Of a stretch of 64,000 bases of DNA, positions 54,716 through 63,990 are shown piece after piece. How positions within the stretch are numbered: the stretch's first letter is position 1; each line of letters begins with the position of its first letter. The stretch is from Ypsolopha sequella (taxonomy: Eukaryota; Arthropoda; Insecta; Lepidoptera; Ypsolophidae): the NCBI GenBank assembly GCA_934047225.1, contig OW203987.1, positions 2,383,501 to 2,447,500 on the forward strand, written 5' to 3'. The notes below the pieces were generated by a model. It had not been told where the DNA came from. It did not search any database and saw only the letters and a list, made by a program, of their open reading frames with translations. A program made the translations under genes and the position numbers.

Positions 54716-54972
54716 TGTGTGAAGTTTTCGTTTTTCTTTAATAACTTTAATCAGAGCAGGTATAAAGGATACCTCGTGTTTGGAGACACTTGATGACGTG
54801 GTATGTGTAATTTAATTTAATCATTTAGTATACTATAAAAATAATTAACCGCATCTTCAGTACTCAATTCACGTAGGGTTTTCCAATTAATGGATGACAG
54901 ACACTTGTTCACTACCGAATAGTCGGCAGAGTGAAATTAGAGCTTAAACCGCATCTTTTCTTTAAATATAGG
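54716..54972 (-). pseudogene. Jockey ORF2: linker segment between BEL and DIRS
   Basis: The frame reads PIFKEKMRFKL, FHSADYSVVNKCLSSINWK and EDAVNYFYSILND with three in-frame stops. This is the endonuclease-RT linker of jockey ORF2. Its right edge abuts the DIRS element at ATT and its left edge abuts the BEL target copy CAAAG, beyond which the phrase KLHTLWKRHRNPRDYHTF continues at 50,189-50,145. Confidence 0.8.
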
Positions 54973-55071
54973 ATTGTGTTTAATGCATCGTTCTCAGATT
55001 ACACTAGTTATGACTTGTAGTAGAGGACTACGATTCACCAGCATCACGTATTTTAGAGCTAAAATAAAAAG
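54973..55071 (+). repeat. DIRS left inverted terminal repeat
   Basis: attgtgtttaatgcatcgtt ... ttttagagctaaaataaaaag is the reverse complement of the inner 99 bases of the right repeat with a few changes. A (A)24 run follows at 55,072-55,095. Confidence 0.9.
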
Positions 55072-55245
55072 AAAAAAAAAAAAAAAAAAAAAAAAGAACT
55101 ACAACGGAAGCTCAAAAGAAACCGGGTTATGGTTTTCAGTTCGAGTTCCGACTCAAGTAACGAAGGTAAATTATTTAAGACCTAAACGAAGCATTATTGT
55201 AATTTCTATTGCAGTCCAAGGGTAATCTGGAAGATTCTCGTACTG

Positions 55246-55470
55246 ACGAACTATGATTGAGTGCAATTCGTGAAATTGTTACCTTTCATTTCATGTCAAA
55301 GAACCTGCGAACAACGCGTTCACGTTCAAACATGTCTGAGTACAATCCGTGAGATTGCGTCCTTTCATGTTGTGTTTGCGAGTCTGCGCATTTCATTGTG
55401 TTAAAACATGATTGAGTTCGGTCCCAGAGATTTGATACCTTTCTTGTTATCACAATGTGGTTATGTATTA
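55246..55470. repeat. Three imperfect tandem units in the DIRS 5' region
   Basis: Units of about 80 bp at 55,250, 55,325 and 55,405 share 'tgaKtRcaatYcgtgaRattg...cctttca'. No coding potential. They may be promoter or packaging sequence. Confidence 0.6.
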
Positions 55471-55487
55471 ATTCTTCTCTTACAGAG

Positions 55488-56297
55488 ATGGTGGTGCCAA
55501 CAAAAACAAACGGAGAGCCAGTTGCTTCAACCTCAAAAACCACCGAACCTCAGCTAAATGCAAATGTTTTGGCACTTTTGGGAGAAGAACCAGATGTTGG
55601 TGATAAGTTTGGCCCTGATTTCCACTCCACATTGAGTACACGTTGGCAAAATATTCTTATCAAAGGGCTGGAATCAAAGGAGAAAGAATTGTTGCTCAAA
55701 GAAAACTTACCTCCTGGCAACCTCAAGTGGTTGAAAGCACCAGAGTTAAACTCTGAGATTAAGGCAGCTATATCGGAAAGTGCACAAAAGAGGGATGTCA
55801 TTCTCTGTAATAATCAGGCTCAGTTGGGTGCTGCAATCTCGGCTGTGGGCCGAGGATTATCCCTGGCCATAACGGAATCTCCAAATGAAAGCCTTATTAA
55901 ATATTTAGTGAATGCTGGAAAACTACTGTGCGATCTCCACAAAGAAGGTACAGAGACAAGGAAAAATCTGATCACCCCCTCGCTCAACAAAGTCACCAAG
56001 GATGTCTTAAGAGAATGCACCAGAGATAATCTCTTGTTTGGGGAAGGTTTATCTGATAAGCTAAAAACTGCCAAAGCAGTAAATAAGTCCATAGCGGACA
56101 TGAAGGTATCAGGGCCAGCAAAGCCAATAAATAAGTTCAAAAAATCAAACTTTGTACTACCAGATCCTGCAAAGTATTTAAATTTGAAGCGCCCGTCTCA
56201 CCGCTTCCAGAAGAACAACTTCAAAGAACAACAGGCAGGCGGGCGTCCAAAAATAAATCAGAAGCCACGCCAGCGCTATCCCCCTCAAAGGCGCTAA
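55488..56297 (+). CDS. DIRS gag-like protein (ORF1)
   Basis: A pyrimidine tract and TTACAG end at 55,485, so the ATG at 55,488 probably follows an intron. The 269 residues show helical capsid-like segments (VLALLGEEPDVGDKFGPDF, TRWQNILIKGLESKEKELLL, QAQLGAAISAVGRGLSLAI) and a basic, Gln/Arg-rich tail (GRPKINQKPRQRYPPQRR), as in DIRS ORF1 proteins, which lack zinc knuckles. It is undamaged and stops at 56297, where the next frame starts with ATG. Confidence 0.75.
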   Translation: MVVPTKTNGEPVASTSKTTEPQLNANVLALLGEEPDVGDKFGPDFHSTLSTRWQNILIKGLESKEKELLLKENLPPGNLKWLKAPELNSEIKAAISESAQKRDVILCNNQAQLGAAISAVGRGLSLAITESPNESLIKYLVNAGKLLCDLHKEGTETRKNLITPSLNKVTKDVLRECTRDNLLFGEGLSDKLKTAKAVNKSIADMKVSGPAKPINKFKKSNFVLPDPAKYLNLKRPSHRFQKNNFKEQQAGGRPKINQKPRQRYPPQRR

Positions 56298-57506
56298 TGG
56301 ATATGGAGATAATGCCAGCAACATCTAGACAGTCAGCAAGTGAGACAGAGGTAAGAATTGCTGGCAGATTGAGCCAGTATCATGAAGCCTGGAAAAATAT
56401 TACGGATGACCCAGTAATACTTTCCTGGATTAAAGGCTATAAACTACCCTTTTCATATAAGGTTATTCAAAGTGTAGCTCCCTTAAATAAACCAAATTCC
56501 AGTGTTGACTACTTGCATAAAGGCAGAGATTAAAAAGTTACTGTTAAAAGGAGCCATTTCTGAATGTGTCCCATGCCCTGGACAGTTTCTATCTAAAGTT
56601 TTCTTAATAGATAAACCAAATGGTGAAAAAAGAATGATTCTTAACTTAAAGAACTTAAATGAGTTTCTAGATACTGAGCATTTTAAGTTGGAAGACCTAC
56701 GTACTGCCCTAAACTTATTAACAAAGAACTGTTTTATGTGTAGCATCGATTTGAAAGATGCTTACTTTTTAATTAAAATTCATAAATCTCATAGGAAGTA
56801 TCTTAGATTCGAGTTTTGCTCAAAATTATATGAGTTTGCTATAAAAATCTTTGCCAAGGACCTATTTGATTGTGAAATTCTTTTACGCTGTGACAACTCT
56901 ACTGCAGTGGCATATGTAAATCGCATGGGTGGGACCAAGCATGCCCACTTAAACAAGCTAGCCCATGAAATCTGGACGTGGTGTGAAGGCAAGAAGATAT
57001 TTGTTTATGCATCTTATATTGCATCTAAAGACAACTATCTTGCTGATGCAGAGTCAAGGAGAGTTCATAAAGATACAGAGTGGGAGCTTGCTGATTCAGC
57101 TTTTAAAAGGATTGTAAAATGCTTTGGCCGACCGAGCATTGATCTATTTGCAAGTAGAAATAACTACAAATGCCCTACTTACGTATCATGGCAACGTGAC
57201 CCTGGGGCATTTGCAACAGATGCATTTACCATACCTTGGTGTCAATTACAGTTTTATGCCTTCCCACCATTTAGCATGATATTAAAATGTTTAAGAAAAA
57301 TAATAAATGATAAAGCAACAGGAATTGTTGTGGTCCCTCTCTGGAATAATCAACCATGGTTTCCTTTGTTTAACAAATTACTTATTTCTGAATTAATAAC
57401 ATTTAATCCTTCTGAATCTTTATTGCTGTCTATTTCCAGGGAGAGCCACAAATTACATCGGAACCTTTCCCTGGTGGCAGGCATTTTATGCGGCAAGCGT
57501 TATTAA
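56297..57506 (+). pseudogene. DIRS RT/RNase H (ORF2) with a catalytic deletion
   Basis: The first part (56297-56533) has RLSQYHEAWKNITDDPVILS and then a frame change near 56,510. The RT continues LSKVFLIDKPNGEKRMILNL, KNLNEFLDTEHFKLEDLRTA and CFMCSIDLKDAYFLIKIHKS. After FEFCSKLYEF the sequence jumps directly to the RNase H part (CDNSTAVAYVNRMGG, HLNKLAHEIWTWCEGK, DNYLADAESRR). The polymerase block with Y-x-D-D is missing, by an in-frame deletion at about 56,840. A DIRS-specific downstream block (RPSIDLFASRNNYKCPTYVS) is present. Confidence 0.82.
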
Positions 57507-58447
57507 AAAGAGGGACTCCACCTACAGCTCTAGATGTTATGTGTGCATCAATTGCAAAAAGTACATTCAATCAGTATGAAGTATGCTGGCGTCAATGGTA
57601 TAATTTTTCAATCTCTAATAACTTTAATCCATTACAACCTTTAGTTCCAAATGTCTTGATGTACTTAACGAAATTATTTAATGAGGGTGCAAAGTATGGC
57701 ACTCTCAACTCTCATCGTTCAGCAATTTCCTTTATAGGGGGGTCTGAAATGGGAGAAAATGATTCCATAAAGCGATTTTTAAAGGGTGCTTTTAGAATGA
57801 GACCCTCTTTACCAAAGTATGACTCCACCTGGAACCCATCAATAGTGTTAAATGTTTTAAGTACATTTCATCCCCATGAGGATTTAAGTCTTGAAGTTTT
57901 GTCAAAAAAGTTAGTCATGCTTCTAGCCTTGGTAACTGCCCATAGAGTACAGACGCTTTCATTGATAAAAGTCCAAAATATTGAAATTTTTCCAGATAGA
58001 ATTAACATAAAATTTCCAGATTTAATAAAAACTTCCAAACCTAACAATTTACAACCAAATCTTTTGTTACCATTTTTTCTGGAAAAGCCACAGATTTGCC
58101 CAGCTAGAACACTTTTAGACTACATAAAGGCTACTAAAGTTATCAGAGGTAGAATAGAAAACCTTCTTATCAGTTACAGAAAACCACACGCATCTGTTAC
58201 ATCCCAAACCATTAGTAAATGGATAAAAAGTGCATTACAAGAGAGTGGAGTTGATATTAATATATTCACGGCGCATAGCACTAGACATGCTGCCACATCA
58301 TTAGCTCATAGAGCAGGAATTGGTATTGATACAATTAGAAAATCAGCAGGCTGGGCCGAGTCTTCTCTAGTATTCGCTCGATTCTATAATAGAGATGTTT
58401 TATTGGAACCTAGAGAAAATTTCGCCAAGGCAATATTACATTACTGA
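57488..58447 (+). CDS. DIRS tyrosine recombinase (ORF3)
   Basis: 319 residues. An N-terminal SAM-like core-binding part (FNQYEVCWRQWYNFSISNNF, LNSHRSAISFIGG) precedes the catalytic domain. Visible residues: Arg in TAHRVQTLSLI, the H-x-x-R box in TAHSTRHAATSLAHRAG, and the Trp/Tyr box in SAGWAESSLVFARFYNRD. These match the R...HxxR...(H/W)...Y set of phage-integrase-type recombinases, which would join the circular DNA copy to the chromosome. It overlaps ORF2 by 19 bases. It is intact, unlike the RT. No methyltransferase-like domain is seen. Confidence 0.9.
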   Translation: MRQALLKRGTPPTALDVMCASIAKSTFNQYEVCWRQWYNFSISNNFNPLQPLVPNVLMYLTKLFNEGAKYGTLNSHRSAISFIGGSEMGENDSIKRFLKGAFRMRPSLPKYDSTWNPSIVLNVLSTFHPHEDLSLEVLSKKLVMLLALVTAHRVQTLSLIKVQNIEIFPDRINIKFPDLIKTSKPNNLQPNLLLPFFLEKPQICPARTLLDYIKATKVIRGRIENLLISYRKPHASVTSQTISKWIKSALQESGVDINIFTAHSTRHAATSLAHRAGIGIDTIRKSAGWAESSLVFARFYNRDVLLEPRENFAKAILHY

Positions 58448-58762
58448 AATTAATTATTTGTTAACTATTGTGTTGCATTATCGTAAGGGATTTTGTTTCT
58501 TGTTTAATTATCCTACTATATGAATAAGCTATCGGTTTAAACAATTATATTAAGAATAAAGCATATTTGTAAGTGATTTTGTTCCTGTAAGTGAATCTGT
58601 ACCTTGTTTTAGTTAGCTAAAGCTTTAAACTTTGCTATCCTTGATTAGGAAGAACTTGATTTTAAATAATTTTGTTACTCTTATTAACTAGTAAGGAGTA
58701 ATAATAAAACTACGACTGATATAATACTAGTTTATTTATTTCATCATCTCATCTTTAAACAT
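58448..58762 (+). other. DIRS 3' noncoding spacer
   Basis: AT-rich, with AATAAA at about 58,555 and again near 58,703. It leads into the internal complementary region. Confidence 0.5.
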
Positions 58763-58885
58763 CTACAAGTCATAACTAGTGTAATCTGAGAACGATGCAT
58801 TAAACACAATTAATAATCAAACGAACTTACCTTGTACGTGAAGTTCGATTGTAATTGTGTGATATGCATCGTTCGAGGATTACAC
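58763..58885 (-). repeat. DIRS internal complementary region
   Basis: Its reverse complement is the outer end of the right repeat joined at one ATT (plus strand aat at 58808-58810) to the outer end of the left repeat. It therefore encodes the circle junction, the hallmark of DIRS replication. Confidence 0.88.
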
Positions 58886-59050
58886 GCTCCCGCCCAGAAC
58901 CCAAAATTGTTTTTTCTTTTGGAAAATACACATTCCCATGGATGAGAAATAAATAAAAGCTCTGAACTACATGACAACCATAGAGAACGCGCGGGAAAGG
59001 AACGAGCGGACACGTTCCGAATATTGTTTTTTTTTTTTTTTTTTTTTTTG

Positions 59051-59195
59051 CTTTTTATTTTAGCTCTAAAATACGTGATGCTGGTGAATCGTAGTCCTCT
59101 ACTACAAGTCATAACTAGTGTAATCCTCGAACGATGCATATCACACAATTACAATCGAACTTCACGTACAAGGTAAGTTCGTTTGATTATTAATT
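59051..59195 (-). repeat. DIRS right inverted terminal repeat
   Basis: About 100 bases match the left repeat inverted, plus an outer extension (acttcacgtacaaggtaagt ... gattattaatt) not present at the left end. Unequal repeats of this type are known for DIRS1. A (T)24 run precedes it at 59,026-59,049. Confidence 0.9.
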
Positions 59196-59889
59196 ATATG
59201 AAACTTTTAACGAAATATCAAGCGGTACATGATGGCTATCAACCTTAGAAAGAGGGACGGAGCACTCTGTCACAAAACAATCCAGATTAGAAAATATTAA
59301 ATCCAAGATGCGGCTATTAGAGTTTTTACAAAAATTATACTGATGTAACAAAAAAATCGGAGATAAGACTGACATATTTGTCAGCTGAAGGATTATTTAT
59401 AAAGAGATGATTCGTACTGAAATCCATATCCCATAAGGCGTGTGTGACATTAAAATCACCCGTAATGAAAAATAAATCATCAGGGTTTTTACTGATGAGT
59501 TCAACGACCTTATCAAAAAATGTTTGCATTAAATCATAGTGATCATCACCATGTGGGAAATAAGCACAAGCAACATGTATACGTTAAGAGGAGGTCGGAG
59601 ATGAGGAAGTGACGTCACGGTGAGCGGGGACAGTCGCAGAGAGTGTGAGAGTCAGCCATAGTTCCTCGGAGGGCGTGGGTGCGCTCCACTCGTATCTAAC
59701 CTGGACCTGCACCTCTCGTCTCTATCTAAGACTACCAAGTCTCTATCTAATCTATATACGCTGAACCTACTGTCAAAATATTCAGCATTAAAGAAATCAT
59801 CTGTTAGCCAAGTTTCAGTCAAACAGATAATGACATAGTCACAGGATAATGTATTTGGAAAGAATGAATCAGACTTTGTACGTAGACCT
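59196..59889 (-). pseudogene. Jockey ORF2: endonuclease segment
   Basis: From right to left: RGLRTKSDSFFPNTLSCDYV, ICLTETWLTDDFFNAEYFD, YRLDRD; then a GC-rich stretch in a shifted frame (RYEWSAPTPSEELWLTLTLS); then IHVACAYFPHGDDHYDLMQ, LFFITGDFNVTHALWDM, a further frame, SNSRILDLIFSN and the catalytic DSHHVPLDISL. The order matches the EEP domain of jockey. Two frameshifts are present. The N-terminal residues (YYQNV) are beyond the MULE at 63,141. Confidence 0.85.
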
Positions 59890-59897
59890 CTAACATT

Positions 59898-59995
59898 GAC
59901 TTAATCGTCAACTGGCGAGCGCGAATCTCGCGAGCGCGCGCGAGTTGGCACTTTTCGATTTTGCCTACTTTTTTTGTCGTCAACTCGCGCGTCTA
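59898..59995 (+). repeat. MULE left terminal inverted repeat
   Basis: CpG-rich, with an inner palindromic CTCGCGAG and a long gcgcgcgcgag run. It matches the right repeat except for G/A at tttGcctac. Confidence 0.95.
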
Positions 59996-60650
59996 TATAA
60001 TTTGATGTTTTAATGTATAGTCAGCTACAAAAACGTTATAACAAATTTAATTTAGTTAGGTACTTACCTACTATAAATGTATAAGAAACTTTATGAAATT
60101 TGATTTTTAAAATAAAACAAAATATACATCGTTTTGAAATCAGTTTATTATAAATCAACAGGACAAAATATAAATTATTAGTAGTATTTCCCTTACTAAT
60201 TATCAACAATATCACATTGATTTGAGAATTTGGCTTATTATCTTATTATCTAGTATGTAAATTGTAAAAAACTAAGTAAATAAAATAGAAACAACGAAAA
60301 CACTCCCCTCACATACTCGTATACTGAATATTGGTAAGTATAAAATAGTAAAGCTAAACATAGTAATTGACAACAAACTGACTTATTATTGCTCCCTAAT
60401 AAAATCAATCTTAGGAACCATAGAAAGAGTCTTAGAAACTATAAAATCACAGATCACATATGGTTGTAAATGATTTTTACAAAAAACGCTAAACACTATC
60501 AATAAGTAGATTCATCAATTGGCTAAGTTATTACTGACGACCTACTAATAAAACTAATCACAGACTATACAATCACAGATCATGGTTTGTTATAAATGAT
60601 TTTTATAGCAAACGTTAAAATAAACAGACTATGCTAAATTAAATCAAAAA

Positions 60651-62051
60651 TCACAAGATCAAAAGTTCGATACATAAGTCAATATTTATAACCCCATGGA
60701 TAAATTCGTTAACAGTGTTGGTAATGTGCTCGTCAATAGCACAAGTTTCTTTACATTTTGCAGTTATATTAGACTTCTTTAAGTATAAAGTCTGATAATA
60801 ATTATCTTCTTCTTTTAAGATGGTCAAAAAATGTGCAATACTTTTGGGTTTGCTATTAATTTTTTTATTTACCGTAGAATGCCAGCTCTCAACCATGTTC
60901 GTAGTGCGGTGTTGGCTAAAATTACAAGACCATTTGTCTGCGAAAATGGAAGTCTCATTCAACCAAGTTCTTACAAAATAATCATTAAATTTTACAATAT
61001 TTTTATCATTCGGACATTGAGACATAATATACAACCAACCATTCTCAACAGCTTCTTTGGGCAAATGTGCCAAAACAACGCACCTCTTTATATGTTTTCT
61101 AAATAGTACAGATTTTGTTATGCCTATTTCGTCAGCTTTCCGCCACAAACTTCGCGAAAAATGAAAGAAACACCCTCTAACGCTTGTTTCAGGGAATATG
61201 TCTTTGACTGCTAACATTGCAGCCTTCTCGAAGTCTAGTAGAATGGTTTTGGGATTAAACTGAGGAATTTGGCTCTTGATAAGGCGAAACAAAATTTTGT
61301 AAGTTGCTCTTGTTTTGTTACCCAACAACGCATAAATAACGGGTATAATATTATTATGAGTTTTACTACTTCCTAAATCAACATGTAAAGTGTACAACTG
61401 CTGGAAAGGTTTTAAACAAAATTTAAAAGTACCATCGCATAAAATGGTCAAATTTGGTTTTGCTAAAATTGTTTTACAATTTTCACTAGCGAATATTAAA
61501 ATTCTATTGATTGTTTGGTAGTCGGCTAGTAAAAAGTTTGCAAATATTTCGGGCACAGTAACATTCTTAATCGACTTAAAACATACCTTTCTTACCCCCA
61601 ATGACTTATTCCGTTTTCGGTAAAATTTGTTTTTAATATTTTTATATGTAGGTATTTTTTTTATGAGGTTAATTCCTTTATCTTTAAGGGTTGAGACCGT
61701 ATGTCGAAATGCATTTGGTATGGGTATAGTACAGTCACTTTTTACTTTTTCCATGCACTTGTCGAAGTTAAGCTCCAGTTCATTTGATACAAAATCAGGC
61801 TCACAGTCGTGCTTGTCATCTCGTTTGATGCAGTTATTGCTATCAATAATTAATCTTGCCTTGCAAACAGTCCTCTTCGAACACCTCCAGATACAGGAAC
61901 CATCTTTATTTTCTCGGTCTTTATTATATTTGTGTCCTGCACGAAGTAGTATCGAACTTCCTCGCTGAGATGTAATGATGTCGTGTCCAGTTACATTTCT
62001 GGACGAACCTGCCTGTGGTCCACTTCCTAAAAATATTGTTTTTAATGACAA
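60651..62051 (-). CDS. MULE transposase with FLYWCH finger
   Basis: 466 codons from the first Met at 62051. An acceptor-like ttttag before GAAGTGG at about 62,028 suggests the real exon may start slightly inside. FLYWCH zinc finger: residues about 28-85 (GSSILLRAGHKYNKD, IWRCSKRTVCKARLII, KHDCEPD). MULE catalytic domain: LTILCDGTFKFCLKPFQQLY (first Asp), NPKTILLDFEKAAMLAVKDI (second Asp), RGCFFHFSRSLWRKADEIG (the CxxH signature), then TTNMVESWHSTVNKKI with the probable Glu. No stop or frameshift interrupts it. It would bind the TIRs and cut and paste the element. Confidence 0.9.
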   Translation of the reverse strand: MSLKTIFLGSGPQAGSSRNVTGHDIITSQRGSSILLRAGHKYNKDRENKDGSCIWRCSKRTVCKARLIIDSNNCIKRDDKHDCEPDFVSNELELNFDKCMEKVKSDCTIPIPNAFRHTVSTLKDKGINLIKKIPTYKNIKNKFYRKRNKSLGVRKVCFKSIKNVTVPEIFANFLLADYQTINRILIFASENCKTILAKPNLTILCDGTFKFCLKPFQQLYTLHVDLGSSKTHNNIIPVIYALLGNKTRATYKILFRLIKSQIPQFNPKTILLDFEKAAMLAVKDIFPETSVRGCFFHFSRSLWRKADEIGITKSVLFRKHIKRCVVLAHLPKEAVENGWLYIMSQCPNDKNIVKFNDYFVRTWLNETSIFADKWSCNFSQHRTTNMVESWHSTVNKKINSKPKSIAHFLTILKEEDNYYQTLYLKKSNITAKCKETCAIDEHITNTVNEFIHGVINIDLCIELLIL

Positions 62052-62676
62052 ACATTTTCTAAAAAGCTAAATCACAAAAAAATATAAATTATCTATATAA
62101 AAAATGGAAAATCAACGTATATTTTTTACTATGGAATAAATATACTGTGTAAAATTGCCACGTGGTATTTATTTTAAAGTGCAATCGCACTATAAGAAAG
62201 TAAACGACAATCAAGTTAAAGTGAACAAAACAATTAAGTAACCGATAAACTGCTTAAGGAAACAATTTTTTCCAAAATTGAACACCCTTGACTGCTTCTG
62301 GCAACAATCGTTTCCAACAACCAATTTTTACTAATCGACTTTAAACTTTATGTTGTAGTTCATAGCGGGTAAAGCCATATGTTAATTCAAAAAAGTAAAA
62401 TAGTAAGAACAACGAGTTAATCTAAGGTTTAACTAATCAAGATGCCTGATAAAAGTAACAGAACACTTTGAGAGTATTACCCGAAAAGTTTAATTGTTAT
62501 AAACTTACCCCCACAGTACATCAAAATCACTAAAAACTTCCACATTTTCACACCAAATGGCATTCTTATAGACTTAATAAAAACATTTATACTCTGTAAG
62601 TATGTTTACTCCGTAAGTGCACTGTAAACGTCAGCTTAGCTTACGTAACACTAACGTCACTAAAATAATAACTAGG

Positions 62677-62804
62677 GTGCTTACTCCTGATGAACTTCGA
62701 ACGGCTAAACGATGTACCCGTCCCTGTCACACACACACATCACTTCCGCCATGTTAGACGTGACAGGTACATCGTTTGTAACTAAGTGCATAAGGAGTAG
62801 GCAC
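62677..62804. repeat. Foldback segment inside the MULE
   Basis: Paired arms: GTGCTTACTCCT (62677-62688) / AGGAGTAGGCAC (62793-62804); AACGATGTACC (62708-62718) / GGTACATCGTT (62766-62776); TGTCAC (62725-62730) / GTGACA (62760-62765). The loop holds a short (CA)n. It could be a small foldback MITE or a promoter hairpin upstream of the transposase. Confidence 0.65.
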
Positions 62805-63034
62805 TCAGTTTGCAAAATGAATTAGAAAGAGATAGCGCTATGACAGCTATACTGTTGTGCGCATGCGCGTTAGACGAGATAGTATGTGTCATTGGATGCG
62901 TTCCCCAGGCCTTCTCATTTCGGCCCTCTAAATCGTAATCTAAGTCAGTACTTCACAGAATCAGCTAACGCGGTCAATAAATAATTATTAATAGTTTTTG
63001 TTTTCAATCTCTTTTTATTTGACTGTACTTTACA

Positions 63035-63132
63035 TAGACGCGCGAGTTGACGACAAAAAAAGTAGGTAAAATCGAAAAGTGCCAACTCGCGCGCGCTCGC
63101 GAGATTCGCGCTCGCCAGTTGACGATTAAGTC
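63035..63132 (-). repeat. MULE right terminal inverted repeat
   Basis: Reverse complement of 59898-59995 with one mismatch, ending gacgattaagtc before the target copy. Confidence 0.95.
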
Positions 63133-63140
63133 CTAACATT

Positions 63141-63439
63141 CTGGTAGTAAATGTCTAGACTAGGTAACAGTCATTTTTAAATCTTAATTTAAATTTTCCA
63201 AGACACTTGAAATAAAGACGCGCAGGGTCAGCTACAAGGGTGCAGTCAATATTTGGAATGTAAACTGATAAAGCTGGTACATAGCATTTCGAGATATAAA
63301 GTGACAGTATATTTATGAAATTAAACATAAGGTGGACCAAAGCTAACTTACTTAAACCAATGTTTTGTTTTACTTTTACACCAAGGATTGATTTGCATGA
63401 CCAAAAGTGGGTAGGTTGAATTATAAATGAATAGCTCAT
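63141..63439 (-). pseudogene. Jockey ORF2: N-terminal segment
   Basis: A frame from 63439 starts MSYSFIIQPTHFW and continues KCYVPALSVYIPNIDCTLVA. Near 63,160 it slips into SLDIYYQNV, the canonical start of the jockey endonuclease, where the MULE target duplication CTAACATT (63133-63140) begins. Confidence 0.75.
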
Positions 63440-63529
63440 TTTATAGTTATTTAAGGTAACACTTGCATGTTAATAACATAATGTTTCAATACATTCGACA
63501 CATAAATAATGACACGAATTTAATAGGAG

Positions 63530-63990
63530 TCACTTAAGTTTATTAAGGTCTTCCTCACAGGTGATCACAACAACAGGAGAAGTGCTGTTTTTACGCATAA
63601 ATATTTTGCAGTTCCGGATCCACAGAAACTTGTAGTTTTTCTGAGCTTTCACGATACGGGCTCGCTTGAGAACAGCTTTGTTTTCAGCATTTAAATGTTC
63701 ATTCACAAATAAAGGGCAGGCTGGGGCATCGAAACCGACATCGGATGTAAATATTTGGCCGCGCCGGGCTCGCACCGCAGCCATCAGCTCATCCTTACTT
63801 CGGCGCCGCAAAAATTTGACGATGATGGACGGGTCCTGCTGATTGGTTCCTGGTTTCGCAGTAGTCGTGGGTTATCGACGCACACGATGAACACTGTCAA
63901 CATCATCACTGACGGACACACAACGTATTTCAAGTTCATGAAGTTACAAGCCAAAGTTTTGTTCAATTTCTCCGTTTCTGGCTTAAGCTT
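63530..63990 (-). pseudogene. Jockey ORF1: C-terminal part with FP-like domain
   Basis: The frame 63811-63530 reads RRRSKDELMAAVRARRGQIF, ACPLFVNEHLNAENKAVLKR, YKFLWIRNCKIFMRKNSTS and EEDLNKL. This pattern (FVNExLxxxNKxLxxxAR...YKFxWxRNGxIxxRK) is the FP25K-like tail of lepidopteran jockey/CR1 ORF1 RNA-binding proteins. A frameshift near 63,810 separates it from the preceding stretch ITHDYCETRNQSAGP. The N-terminal part is off the window. Confidence 0.8.

Larger units (their letters stand above)
54973..59195 (+). mobile_element. DIRS-type tyrosine-recombinase retrotransposon
   Basis: It is bounded by ATT at each end (54973-54975, 59193-59195), with inverted terminal repeats and an internal complementary region. 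ORFs in order: gag-like, RT/RNase H, tyrosine recombinase. There is no LTR and no DDE integrase. Removing it and one ATT rejoins jockey sequence in frame. There is no longer target duplication, as expected for insertion of a circular DNA by a tyrosine recombinase. Confidence 0.92.
59898..63132 (-). mobile_element. FLYWCH-MULE DNA transposon
   Basis: 98-bp terminal inverted repeats (59898-59995 and 63035-63132) with a single visible mismatch; ends GACTTAATCGTCAACTGG. An 8-bp duplication CTAACATT lies at 59890-59897 and 63133-63140. One minus-strand transposase is inside. It inserted in the jockey endonuclease. Confidence 0.93.

Noticed and set aside
54974..55225. 83-codon frame at the left edge of the DIRS element (and 112 codons at 59148-58810)
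   Set aside because: Both run through the inverted repeat and poly-A/poly-T tracts and are mirror images of the same noncoding repeat.
59898..63132. TTAA at both ends of the TIR element, suggesting piggyBac
   Set aside because: The TTAA lies three bases inside the TIR on both sides, the true duplication is CTAACATT, and the encoded protein is a FLYWCH-MULE transposase.
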